DNA of 32,859 bases from Peribacillus psychrosaccharolyticus ATCC 23296 (GTDB taxonomy: Bacteria; Bacillota; Bacilli; Bacillales; DSM-1321). This document shows positions 1 through 6,281 of the stretch, piece after piece; position 1 is the stretch's first letter; each line of letters starts with the position of its first letter. The notes beneath the pieces are model-generated. The model was not told the DNA's origin. It searched no databases and saw only the letters and a list, made by a program, of their open reading frames with translations. The position numbers and the translations under genes were made by a program. Location of the stretch: NCBI RefSeq assembly GCF_000305495.1, contig NZ_AJTN02000009.1, positions 1 through 32,859 on the forward strand, written 5' to 3'.

Positions 1-156
1 AGGTGGAACTTTTATGAAATTAGAAGCAAACAAAGAATGATTCTTCTAGATGATAATTTATAATCAATTATTAGATAATTTAAACGGCATTCTTATTTTT
101 ACATCTATTTATCTTCTTTATTACTTCTCTCATTATTTTGAATTTCCCCCTTAAAT

Positions 157-220
157 CTGAATGTATGATTATACTAAGAATCATACGTTCAAAAGGCCGC
201 CAAATGGCAGCCTTTTGAAC
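157..220 (-). repeat. Inverted-repeat element R1, 3' of the CPCC gene
   Basis: Two overlapping hairpins lie here. The first pairs TGAATGTATGATT near 158 with AATCATACGTTCA ending near 191 (one mismatch). The second (187-220) pairs GTTCAAAAGGC with GCCTTTTGAAC around an inner GCCA/TGGC stem. Read on the minus strand it starts after AATTAGCGTT and ends in ATACATTCAGATTTA, which matches R2 apart from the extra inner hairpin. It begins about 33 bases after the stop of the CPCC gene, so it could also act as a structured 3' end for that transcript, although no long T run follows. Confidence 0.75.
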
Positions 221-252
221 GCTAATTTACACCGTTAGTTAAATAGCTTTTA

Positions 253-519
253 TTAAATCAAGGGTTTCCAATCAGAGTCTTTTTCATCTTTCTCATTAGG
301 TTTTCTTACAAACTCAATAACCCTTTCCTCACAAGCTCCTAACACAAGATAGTTTTTTTGTGCTCGCTTTAATGAAACTTCATTTGCTCCACCTTCAGAA
401 TCTGGATAATAAAATTGAACCCCATCATCTTCCCAACCACAAATTTCACATATATAGTAAGTATCTGGTGGCTCTTCAGGTAATGTTTTATATCCACAAC
501 AAGGACAAGTATATTTCAT
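253..519 (-). CDS. CPCC-type cysteine-rich small protein
   Basis: This 88-residue protein has the pattern of the cysteine-rich CPCC family: C5-P-C7-C8 at the N-terminus, a second CxxC knuckle at C24/C27, then an acidic WEDD stretch and a GGAN motif. The four or five cysteines suggest a small zinc-ribbon-like fold, probably cytoplasmic because there is no signal peptide. The biochemical role of the family is unknown to me. The start is supported by GGGGTGAT a few bases upstream on the minus strand. It stands alone between repeats R1 and R2 and reads away from the tyrosine recombinase at 1282. From general knowledge, small orphan proteins of this sort are common in mobile gene cassettes. Assignment to the family rests on motif recognition only. 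Confidence 0.8.
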   Translation of the reverse strand: MKYTCPCCGYKTLPEEPPDTYYICEICGWEDDGVQFYYPDSEGGANEVSLKRAQKNYLVLGACEERVIEFVRKPNEKDEKDSDWKPLI

Positions 520-542
520 ACAATCACCCCAATATCTATACC

Positions 543-597
543 ATACCCTTGTTCAACTATTCTGTCCTGATAATAGTTGAACAAGGGTATTTTTTTA
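543..597 (+). terminator. Strong plus-strand terminator beside the CPCC gene
   Basis: A perfect 19-bp inverted repeat (arms 543-561 and 572-590, starting ATACCCTTGTTCAAC) with a 10-base loop is followed by seven T on the plus strand. By structure this is an intrinsic terminator for rightward transcription, yet no rightward gene lies before it. It sits only about 24 bases upstream of the CPCC start codon, so on the minus strand the same hairpin would fall in the CPCC 5' leader, where no T run follows. Confidence 0.8.
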
Positions 598-602
598 TCT
601 AA

Positions 603-665
603 ATTTGAATGTATGATTTGTATTAGAATCATACATTCAAATAACGCTAATTGGGGCCTTTTGAA
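603..665 (-). repeat. Inverted-repeat element R2, 3' of the small membrane protein gene
   Basis: Perfect 16-bp arms (603-618 ATTTGAATGTATGATT and 627-642) flank an 8-base spacer. To the right, up to 665, the minus strand reads GCATTCAAAAGGCCCC and then AATTAGCGTT. The AATTAGCGTT and GTATGATTCT blocks and the ATACATTCA end are shared with R1. The element starts a few bases after the stop codon of the gene at 671-1006, the same relation as R1 to the CPCC gene. Confidence 0.8.
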
Positions 666-670
666 TGCTT

Positions 671-1006
671 TTAATTTTCAATTGGATCCCCCTTTTTTAT
701 AGCTTTAACCTTCACTTCAAAATCCTTCATACCATATTTTTGGGAGATGCGCTCGAAAGAAGTGACTATTTCATTCCGACTTTTTTCTTCTAGTGGCACA
801 TAAACATTAATTGTTTTTTTATCTGGACGGAAACCGAACGATATAATATCGTAACCGTCTGTTAGTTCACTGCTTTCTTCCATGAATGCTTGATACTGTT
901 CTTCCTTTTTTTGAGTATTAAAGTAATCATATACAGAGAAAAGTATAAATCCACCAACCAGAACACTTAGTATTATAATAATCTGTCGTTTTTTTAATTT
1001 TTTCAT
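671..1006 (-). CDS. Small membrane-anchored protein of unknown function
   Basis: The protein has 111 residues. A lysine-rich start (MKKLKKRQ) is followed by one strongly hydrophobic segment at about residues 9-25 and then a charged, soluble domain of about 85 residues with short alternating strands. This fits a single-pass membrane protein or an uncleaved signal anchor with the domain outside the cell. No lipobox is seen. GGAGATGA lies at good distance from the ATG. I do not recognise a family. It is a single-gene unit between repeats R2 (3' side) and R3 (5' side), on the same strand as the CPCC gene and divergent from the recombinase, so it is a candidate cargo gene of the repeat array. Confidence 0.75.
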   Translation of the reverse strand: MKKLKKRQIIIILSVLVGGFILFSVYDYFNTQKKEEQYQAFMEESSELTDGYDIISFGFRPDKKTINVYVPLEEKSRNEIVTSFERISQKYGMKDFEVKVKAIKKGDPIEN

Positions 1007-1108
1007 ATACTCATCTCCAAGTTTTTAAATTCTATCTTTATTTGTAATTTTACCACATTTACCCTATATTTAATTTACTCTTAGAAACACGGAGTTAAAA
1101 AAGTAATC

Positions 1109-1150
1109 ATTTTGAATGTATGATTATATTAATTATCATACATTCAAATC
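1109..1150 (-). repeat. Inverted-repeat element R3
   Basis: The arms TTTGAATGTATGAT (1111-1124) and its perfect complement (1135-1148) flank a 10-base AT spacer. On the minus strand CAACGATTTGAATGTA precedes the stem, a block also present in R4. It lies upstream of the small membrane protein gene. Only about 60 bases separate it from R4, and no gene fits between them. Confidence 0.75.
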
Positions 1151-1207
1151 GTTGATTTCATTGACTTTATTCGCTTTCTCTCTTTATACTAAAAAAAGAG
1201 AAAAAAT

Positions 1208-1262
1208 CGTACATTCAAATCGTTGAACGCCAAGGGTTTCGAGACCCTGTTTTTGAATGTCG
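1208..1262. repeat. Element R4 next to the recombinase (possible primary attachment site)
   Basis: The outer arms ACATTCAAA and TTTGAATGT enclose CGTTGAACGCC and an inner hairpin AGGGT-TTCGAG-ACCCT. On the minus strand it carries GCGTTCAACGATTTGAATG, which shares blocks with R3 and the GCGTT of R1 and R2. Its internal part differs from R1-R3, and it ends about 20 bases before the recombinase start. An unlike site lying directly at the integrase gene is where an attI- or attP-like primary site would be expected; that role is inference. Confidence 0.55.
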
Positions 1263-1281
1263 TCAGAAAGGGCGAGAAACC

Positions 1282-1857
1282 ATGAAATCAGAAAAAGATG
1301 TGCAGCCGATTCGGAATCAGCAGCAACTAGACGATATGAAATGGGCGCTTAAACGCCACTGTTCAGAACGGGATTACATCCTCTTTATCCTCGGCTGCGA
1401 AACGGGCCTGCGTGTTGGAGACCTTCTCCGTCTACCCACCCACCAGATCCTCGCCTTAAAAGGCAAACAAAACAAGATCCTGCGTGTTAAAGAAGGCAAA
1501 ACGCAAAAAATCCGCGACATTTATATCGCGAATTGCTTCCAAGAGGTCTATGAGTACGCTAAAAACGTCCAGAACGCCTGTTTATTCCCGTCTCGTAAAG
1601 GAGACAACCCTATTACCCCTACTCAGGCGTACAGACAGCTAAATAAGGCTGCAGAGTATGCTGGTGTGGAACATGTCGGCAATCATACCTTACGGAAAAC
1701 CTTTGGGTACTGGTTTTATAAGTCTACGAAGGATATTGCGATGTTGCAGCGAATCCTGCATCATGCCCATCCATCTGTTACTCTGCGTTATATCGGCATT
1801 ACGGAAGAAGAAACGAATAACGTATTGAAGTCATTTAGCGTCTTTAAGCAAATATAA
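1282..1857 (+). CDS. Short tyrosine recombinase (integrase), catalytic domain only
   Basis: The 191-residue protein covers just the C-terminal catalytic domain of the phage integrase/Xer family. All catalytic positions can be placed: R44 in TGLRVGDLL, K73 in EGKTQK, H135 and R138 in HTLRKTFGYWF, H161 in LQRILHHAHPS, and nucleophile Y170 in TLRYIGI. Typical members have 280-400 residues with an N-terminal SAM-like core-binding domain. That domain is absent here, and no upstream in-frame remnant is evident, so either the short form is natural or a partner supplies DNA-arm binding. The IntI-specific insertion of integron integrases is not seen. AGAAAGGG precedes the ATG. Four related inverted repeats lie just upstream on its 5' side, two of them at the 3' ends of small genes reading away from it. 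It is probably an active recombinase on residue grounds. Confidence 0.9.
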   Translation: MKSEKDVQPIRNQQQLDDMKWALKRHCSERDYILFILGCETGLRVGDLLRLPTHQILALKGKQNKILRVKEGKTQKIRDIYIANCFQEVYEYAKNVQNACLFPSRKGDNPITPTQAYRQLNKAAEYAGVEHVGNHTLRKTFGYWFYKSTKDIAMLQRILHHAHPSVTLRYIGITEEETNNVLKSFSVFKQI

Positions 1858-1883
1858 ACTTGTTACATAGGGGGAAACTATCA

Positions 1884-2354
1884 TTGAAAAAATTTCGTGG
1901 AAAAAAGCGTTATTTTCGTAAGTTGTGGCGAGAATTAAACGTAGAACAATATAATTTAGACTTTGGGCAAGAAGGTTGGTTTGATACTTGGCATACCCAT
2001 CTTGATTTTTACGGGTTTGGTAATAATAGTATGAAGATAAGAAGAGAACATATAAGAGCACATATAGTTTTATATAACAGTTTATTAGAAAAGCTCCGAA
2101 CATTTGATAAACCTTATCAATTGTGGATTGGATTAGTGGATGAAGAGGCAGGTTTAGATGCAGTCTATATCCACACTCCTAATCCTAATGAAGACAATTT
2201 CCCACTTAAAATGGAAGATTTAAATTGGGATTGCACTGTCCCAAATTATTTAAAAGATTTAATAAACCTAAGCGAATTTAGTGTAGGTCATTATAAATGG
2301 GAATCGAATAATCATTACATTATCCATTCAAAAAGTAATGGGATTAAATTGTAG
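1884..2354 (+). CDS. Hypothetical protein downstream of the recombinase
   Basis: The protein has 156 residues from a TTG start at 1884 preceded by AGGGGGAAAC at proper distance. An in-frame TTG at 1860 is possible but lacks such a site. The N-terminus is very basic (KKFRGKKRYFRKLWRE), followed by an aromatic-rich region (FDTWHTHLDFYG) and an acidic C-terminal half with W and Y residues. There are no transmembrane segments or signal peptide. I do not recognise a family. It begins 26 bases after the recombinase stop and shares its strand, so the two may be co-transcribed. The base composition (very AT-rich) is poorer than that of the recombinase. A bidirectional terminator follows at 2431. Confidence 0.7.
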   Translation: MKKFRGKKRYFRKLWRELNVEQYNLDFGQEGWFDTWHTHLDFYGFGNNSMKIRREHIRAHIVLYNSLLEKLRTFDKPYQLWIGLVDEEAGLDAVYIHTPNPNEDNFPLKMEDLNWDCTVPNYLKDLINLSEFSVGHYKWESNNHYIIHSKSNGIKL

Positions 2355-2430
2355 GGTTATGTTCAACTTTAACAGAGCCATTAAATAAAAATAGCAACTA
2401 GTTAACATAAACCCCTATTATCGGTACTAA

Positions 2431-2459
2431 AAAAGGATCTTCGATTGGAAGATCCTTTT
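2431..2459. terminator. Bidirectional terminator between convergent genes
   Basis: The perfect 12-bp arms AAAAGGATCTTC (2431-2442) and GAAGATCCTTTT (2448-2459) enclose a 5-base loop. A and T runs at either end allow it to act on both strands. It lies between the plus-strand gene ending at 2354 and the lipoprotein gene ending at 2516. Confidence 0.85.
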
Positions 2460-2515
2460 AGCTGCTTAAACTATTAACATCCCAATTAATTTGTTATAAG
2501 TTATAAAAGCAGAAA

Positions 2516-3130
2516 TTATTTCTTTACATTATTGGTCCATAAAACTCTGTATAAAAGTGCAACCTCAGCTTCTTCAATACCTGTGGGGAGTTCACCATTT
2601 TCGCTTCCAACAGACCTCAGTTTATTTTTAGTAGTGCCTACCCATGCTACTAAATAAACAGGTTTGTTTTTCTCTAAAGTAACTTTTTTTCCTACTAGTT
2701 TATTGAAAGAAAAAGATGTCATGTTATTTGAATAATTCGTTGTAGCAAGCCCAAAAGGTGTGCCAGCTATCAGTTTTAAAGAAGGGTTTTCGTTATTAAT
2801 ATTACCTATTCCAAAAGAAATGAAGCTATCTTCAAATTTAGTATTCGGTTCATCCGAAGTAGTTAGTAACTCCTCTTCAAGTTTTCCTTTTTCATACATT
2901 TCCACGGAAAATTGTAAATCCTCATCTTCCTTCAACTCGCCTTCCAACTTAAAAAATTCAATTTGTTCTACACCTGTTTTACTGATGAGCAATCTTTCTT
3001 TTTCACTCATGTTATATGGATCAATGGTTATATTCGCATTTGATAACGGTTTTTCTTTTTCTACACCTGCGCACCCAGTAAACAACATGGCGAAAATTAT
3101 AAACAAGCAACAGCCTACTAAGTTTCGCAT
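2516..3130 (-). CDS. Predicted lipoprotein of unknown function
   Basis: Read from the ATG at 3130, which has GGGAG seven bases upstream, the protein has 204 residues. It begins with MRNLVGCC, a hydrophobic stretch and the lipobox LFTGC, with the modified cysteine at about residue 20. A longer in-frame start at 3190 would put 20 extra polar residues before the signal peptide and is less likely. After the lipobox comes a polar linker and a domain rich in beta-like segments with many E and K residues. The protein should be anchored to the outer face of the cell membrane by signal peptidase II processing. I recognise no conserved domain. It stands alone, convergent with the gene to its left. Confidence 0.75.
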   Translation of the reverse strand: MRNLVGCCLFIIFAMLFTGCAGVEKEKPLSNANITIDPYNMSEKERLLISKTGVEQIEFFKLEGELKEDEDLQFSVEMYEKGKLEEELLTTSDEPNTKFEDSFISFGIGNINNENPSLKLIAGTPFGLATTNYSNNMTSFSFNKLVGKKVTLEKNKPVYLVAWVGTTKNKLRSVGSENGELPTGIEEAEVALLYRVLWTNNVKK

Positions 3131-3412
3131 TTTATTCTCCCAGCTAACCATTTTTCTACTAATTATTTCATATTGATCCGGTTTTTTCAATAAATAATTC
3201 GATTATATGGCCCTTTAGATGAACAAGGTTCAAGAGTATCAAATGAATACTCTATACAAATCTAATTAACATAATTCAACTTATCGGTAATGAAAACTAG
3301 GGTGGTAAAGAGCAAGGTATTAAGAGCTTTTACACACACCCTTAATTGATAAAGAGCATAAGGAAAAAATGATATCACCATGGTGAAATAGGCAAAGCTT
3401 AGTGTTTTCATG

Positions 3413-3756
3413 CTATCGCTCAAATGTCTTCGATGTCCCTTTGTCGCCCCACTCTTTTTGATCAATTTCCCCTTTATGTCCCCTACTGGAGATAAAATAA
3501 CGGAACACATTTGTTTGTATTTTCCCACGTTTGTAGCTTCTAATGGCTTGTTTAAAGGCGTTTATCGCGAAATATGTAATGGTTTCCGGTTCAAATAAAT
3601 GGGAAATAGCTTTAGTATCCAGGAAGATACTTTTCCAGAATTCTTCAATCGTGGCTGCATCATCAAAAAAGGCTTCATAGCCTGGATAAATTCATTCTGA
3701 ACATAAGAAGCTGTAAAAGTAGAATCTAAGGAACCCTGCTTACGTGCCTTTATGTT
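3413..3756 (-). pseudogene. Decayed gene fragment with a frameshift, family uncertain
   Basis: Two minus-strand frames join into one protein-like reading. The first (from 3756 down to about 3685) gives RKQGSLDSTFTASYVQNEF. The second (about 3682 to 3413) begins GYEAFFDDAATIEEFWKSIF and continues through a K- and R-rich helix-like region (AFKQAIRSYKRGKIQTNVFRYF) to a stop. Neither frame has a convincing start with a ribosome binding site, and the frame changes near 3682. The sequence faintly resembles plasmid or phage replication-type proteins, but I cannot confirm that. The open frame at 3262-3528 on the same strand is in a different phase and appears to be a shadow of this remnant. Confidence 0.45.
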
Positions 3757-4185
3757 TTAAGTATATTAGTTTTTAAAAGGTTAGTAGTTTCGCCTTCAGA
3801 ACGTGAGGCTTCATCCTTAATCTCAGAAAAGAACCCTAATCTGAGAAATTAGGATTCAGCAAAAAGAACTATTCCTTTAGTGTAACCAACATCAGTAATT
3901 ACTAGGCACGCAGCCATCAAAAACTAATCATCATGAATCCTTGTTGATCAGAATGTACATCCACCCACTGTGAAACATTTTGTTAAGCAAGGACACTTTT
4001 CAAGACCATGCATCAGATAATCTACATAAAATTAAGCCTAAATTACTTAGTAAAGGTCTTTCTATACATCACCTCTTGAGGAAACTTTGAATCCGTGAAC
4101 CCTCAAAACCCATCTCCAGACGAAAGTTTTAGAGGTACAGGGGGACTTTGCACTTTATATTTAGAGAACAGAATTTAAAAATAGA
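3757..4185. other. Intergenic stretch without a supported gene
   Basis: I see only short reading frames broken by stops, and one small hairpin (CCTAAT/ATTAGG, about 3835-3853). Together with the decayed gene to the left it looks like eroded accessory DNA. No repeat of the R1-R4 type occurs here. Confidence 0.5.
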
Positions 4186-4223
4186 TTGAACATTCCTTCT
4201 AATTAGATTACAATCTAATTAGA
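4186..4223 (+). promoter_or_regulatory. Promoter with two operator palindromes for the ArsR-type gene
   Basis: A -35 box TTGAAC (4186-4191), a 17-base spacer and a -10 box TACAAT (4209-4214) form a good sigma-A promoter. The 10-bp palindrome TCTAATTAGA occurs twice, at 4198-4207 inside the spacer and at 4214-4223 at the edge of the -10 box, 16 bases apart centre to centre. Binding of a dimeric repressor there would block RNA polymerase, so autoregulation by the adjacent ArsR-type protein is the simple reading. The role is inferred from position. Confidence 0.75.
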
Positions 4224-4246
4224 TACGTTTGAAAGGAGGTACAGTC

Positions 4247-4834
4247 ATGCAGTTAAACAAATTGATAGCTTTTCACAAAACTGTCGGCGATGCAACCAGA
4301 ATTCGTATTTTAAGTCTGCTTGCCGCTGGTCCTAAAAACGGACAGGCACTCGCTGGTATTCTAAGTCTCAGTCCTCCCACGATTTCACATCATTTAGCTA
4401 AACTAAAGGAAATCAATCTTGTTACAGATCGGAGAAATAAAAACACGATTTACTTTCACCTGAATGAATCCGTTCTACACCAATATTCGCAATCATTGCC
4501 AAAATTAATTATTGGAAAGGATAATCCGATGACTATGGACAATTCGCTTCAGCTTGAACACAGAAAGATAGTAGACAATTTCTTCTCTGATGGCATGTTA
4601 AAAACGATACCAGCACAACGTAAGAAAAAAATGATCGTTCTTTATCATATGGCTGCCGGTCTAAAAATGGGGAGAAAATATACTGAAAAAGAAATCAATG
4701 ATTACATAACTCAGTTTCATCCAGATTATGCTACCATCCGTCGTGAGTTTATCGTTTCCCGTATCATGCACCGGGAAAATGCCATTTACGAACTTAACCC
4801 AAGAGAATTATGGGATGAAATCGTCGAGTCATAA
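4247..4834 (+). CDS. ArsR-family regulator with C-terminal DUF2087 domain
   Basis: The 195-residue protein starts at the ATG at 4247, which has a near-perfect AAAGGAGG seven bases upstream; an earlier in-frame ATG at 4229 lacks one. Residues from about 5 to 85 form an ArsR-type winged helix-turn-helix (GDATRIRILSLLAAGP, then SPPTISHHLAKLKEINLV). Residues of about 105-190 match the DUF2087 pattern (PAQRKKKMIVLYHMA, GRKYTEKEIND, DYATIRREF). No CxC metal site of the arsenic sensors is visible in the recognition helix, so metal sensing is not indicated. It is a single gene whose own promoter carries two TCTAATTAGA palindromes, pointing to autorepression. The signal sensed and any other targets are unknown. 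Confidence 0.88.
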   Translation: MQLNKLIAFHKTVGDATRIRILSLLAAGPKNGQALAGILSLSPPTISHHLAKLKEINLVTDRRNKNTIYFHLNESVLHQYSQSLPKLIIGKDNPMTMDNSLQLEHRKIVDNFFSDGMLKTIPAQRKKKMIVLYHMAAGLKMGRKYTEKEINDYITQFHPDYATIRREFIVSRIMHRENAIYELNPRELWDEIVES

Positions 4835-4857
4835 AATCCAAAACTCTTATTCAAAAA

Positions 4858-4889
4858 AATCATCAGTCAGATAATTCCTGCTGATGATT
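4858..4889. terminator. Hairpin between convergent genes
   Basis: The arms AATCATCAG (4858-4866) and CTGATGATT (4881-4889) enclose a 14-base loop, with an A run on the left serving the minus-strand hydrolase gene and T-rich DNA on the right. It lies between the stops of the ArsR-type gene and the hydrolase gene. Confidence 0.6.
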
Positions 4890-4903
4890 CATTACTTTTT
4901 AAA

Positions 4904-5503
4904 TTAAATGGCAAAATGATGCCCGCCAATTACTCTTACAACCTTCAGCGTTCTCATCCACTTGCTGTCTGAAATACTTGGATTATAAAAATAGAGTTCG
5001 TGATACGCATAATCCTGAATCGCAATGGCCTCATTCACTGCACGTTGTGCATCTTCACCCGCTGGTTGATTAATCGCGCCATCATCGACAGGTGAAAATT
5101 GTCCTTTTTGATAAATAACATCTTTGATTGAATCAGGGAATTCATCATCTTGAACCCGGTTTAATACTACTGCTGCAACGGCTACCTTCCCATTATAGGG
5201 TTCACCCTTCGCCTCTGCATGCACAAGCCTGCTCAGCAGTTCCTTATGTGTCTCACTGACCACAGAAGGAATTGTAAATGTATCGCCTGGGTTCGCAACA
5301 TTATTTTCATTTTTATTTACATCTTTAAGAACTTGTATAGGAACACCATACATTTTAGCTATGTCCCATATGCTTTCGCCTTGTTTTACAGTATGTTTTT
5401 TTGTATTTTTGTTTGCTAGAGTTTCACTATTCATTGGAAATGTGAAGCCGAGTATTAAGATTCCAAGAGTAACTGCAAAAACGAATGAAGTAAATGTTCT
5501 CAT
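4904..5503 (-). CDS. LysM cell wall hydrolase of the SleB/CwlJ family
   Basis: This 199-residue protein has an N-terminal hydrophobic signal sequence (about residues 1-30), one LysM peptidoglycan-binding domain (about 36-79, HTVKQGESIWDIAKMYGVP) and a C-terminal SleB-type hydrolase domain (about 86-199). The HAEAKGEPYNGKVAVAAVVL motif carries the expected catalytic glutamate E97. Family members are lytic enzymes acting on spore cortex or vegetative peptidoglycan. The order LysM then hydrolase and the length resemble B. subtilis YkvT more than SleB itself, so the exact substrate and timing are open. AAGGAGGAGA lies at ideal distance from the ATG. No YpeB-like partner gene is adjacent, which also argues against it being the main germination enzyme. 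Confidence 0.88.
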   Translation of the reverse strand: MRTFTSFVFAVTLGILILGFTFPMNSETLANKNTKKHTVKQGESIWDIAKMYGVPIQVLKDVNKNENNVANPGDTFTIPSVVSETHKELLSRLVHAEAKGEPYNGKVAVAAVVLNRVQDDEFPDSIKDVIYQKGQFSPVDDGAINQPAGEDAQRAVNEAIAIQDYAYHELYFYNPSISDSKWMRTLKVVRVIGGHHFAI

Positions 5504-5619
5504 CTTGTCTCCTCCTTGTTAAGCATTCAACAAGGATAACAAACTAGACAAACAATTTCAGCGCTAAATTTTTACCAAGGAAACGGAGGAATTTATTCAC
5601 ATGGAATGCACGGAAAAAC

Positions 5620-6197
5620 TTAACTCTGTGCTTTATGTGCTTCCCATTCTTCACGTAAGATTCCCATCCGAATGGAATCATAATATTGACCATTATAATA
5701 GCGGCATTTTCGCAGCCGCCCCTCTATCTGCATCCCTATTTTTTTCCTACTGCGATCATTCGTTCATTCCCTGACCAAGTAGTTATCCCAACTCGAGCTA
5801 TCTCACTGAGTTGAGAGAATAAATATTCTGTATATAAAGAGAGAGCTTCTGTACCAAATCCCCCCTGCCAATAGACAGGCTTATAAATGGTAATCCCCAT
5901 TTCCAGCCATCTTGTCGCCTCATTCTCCCAATAAAAAATCACCGTACCAATGACTTCTTCACCAACAAGAATGACCATTTGGGAATAAATCCCCATCGCT
6001 TCATCCATCATTAGTTCGTTTAGCTCTTGATCATAATACATTTCAAAATCCGGACGATTATGTTCGTAATATGGAGCATCCCACTTTTTCCATTCTGGAT
6101 TTTCTTCCCCATAGCGCAGGTTCCATAGTTCTGAAATATCCTGTGGTTGAACATTTCGTAAACTGATTTTTTCTCCATCAATCCGCAGATTACTCAA
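5620..6197 (-). pseudogene. GNAT acetyltransferase broken by a one-base frameshift
   Basis: The first frame (6197 to 5736) encodes 153 residues of a RimJ/RimL- or SpeG-like GNAT N-acetyltransferase. It includes an N-terminal RNVQPQDISELWNLRY stretch and the acetyl-CoA binding region around YWQGGFGTEAL. It ends early at VGKK-stop just after SGNERMI. One extra A in the A7 run (plus-strand T run at 5739-5745) would restore the frame to KKIGMQIEGRLRKCRYYNGQ and carry on to a stop at 5620, giving about 192 residues, the normal size for the family. The lost tail holds the last helix and strand of the GNAT fold. The change is either a real slippage mutation or a homopolymer error in the data. Confidence 0.85.
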
Positions 6198-6281
6198 ACG
6201 TAAATTCCCCCAATTTCTTATTCTATCTTTTACTATTCAACAATAATACCTTGCATTCCTGCTCATTGTAAAAATAATAAA

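Noticed and set aside
1-50. Short frame at the left edge with AGGTGG before an ATG
   Set aside because: It ends after eight codons and nothing continues in another frame; too short to support.
1228-1250. GGGTTTCGAGACCC-like stem suggesting a tRNA T-arm at the recombinase site
   Set aside because: The stem and loop sizes do not fit a T-arm (a 7-base loop TTCRANY on a 5-bp stem), and no acceptor, D or anticodon arm is found on either side.
157-1262. CRISPR array
   Set aside because: The repeats are few, unevenly spaced, structurally variable and separated by genes; there are no uniform spacers and no cas genes.
3262-3528. Open frame of 88 codons on the minus strand
   Set aside because: The reading with a protein-like pattern over most of this stretch is another minus-strand phase belonging to the decayed gene 3413-3756.
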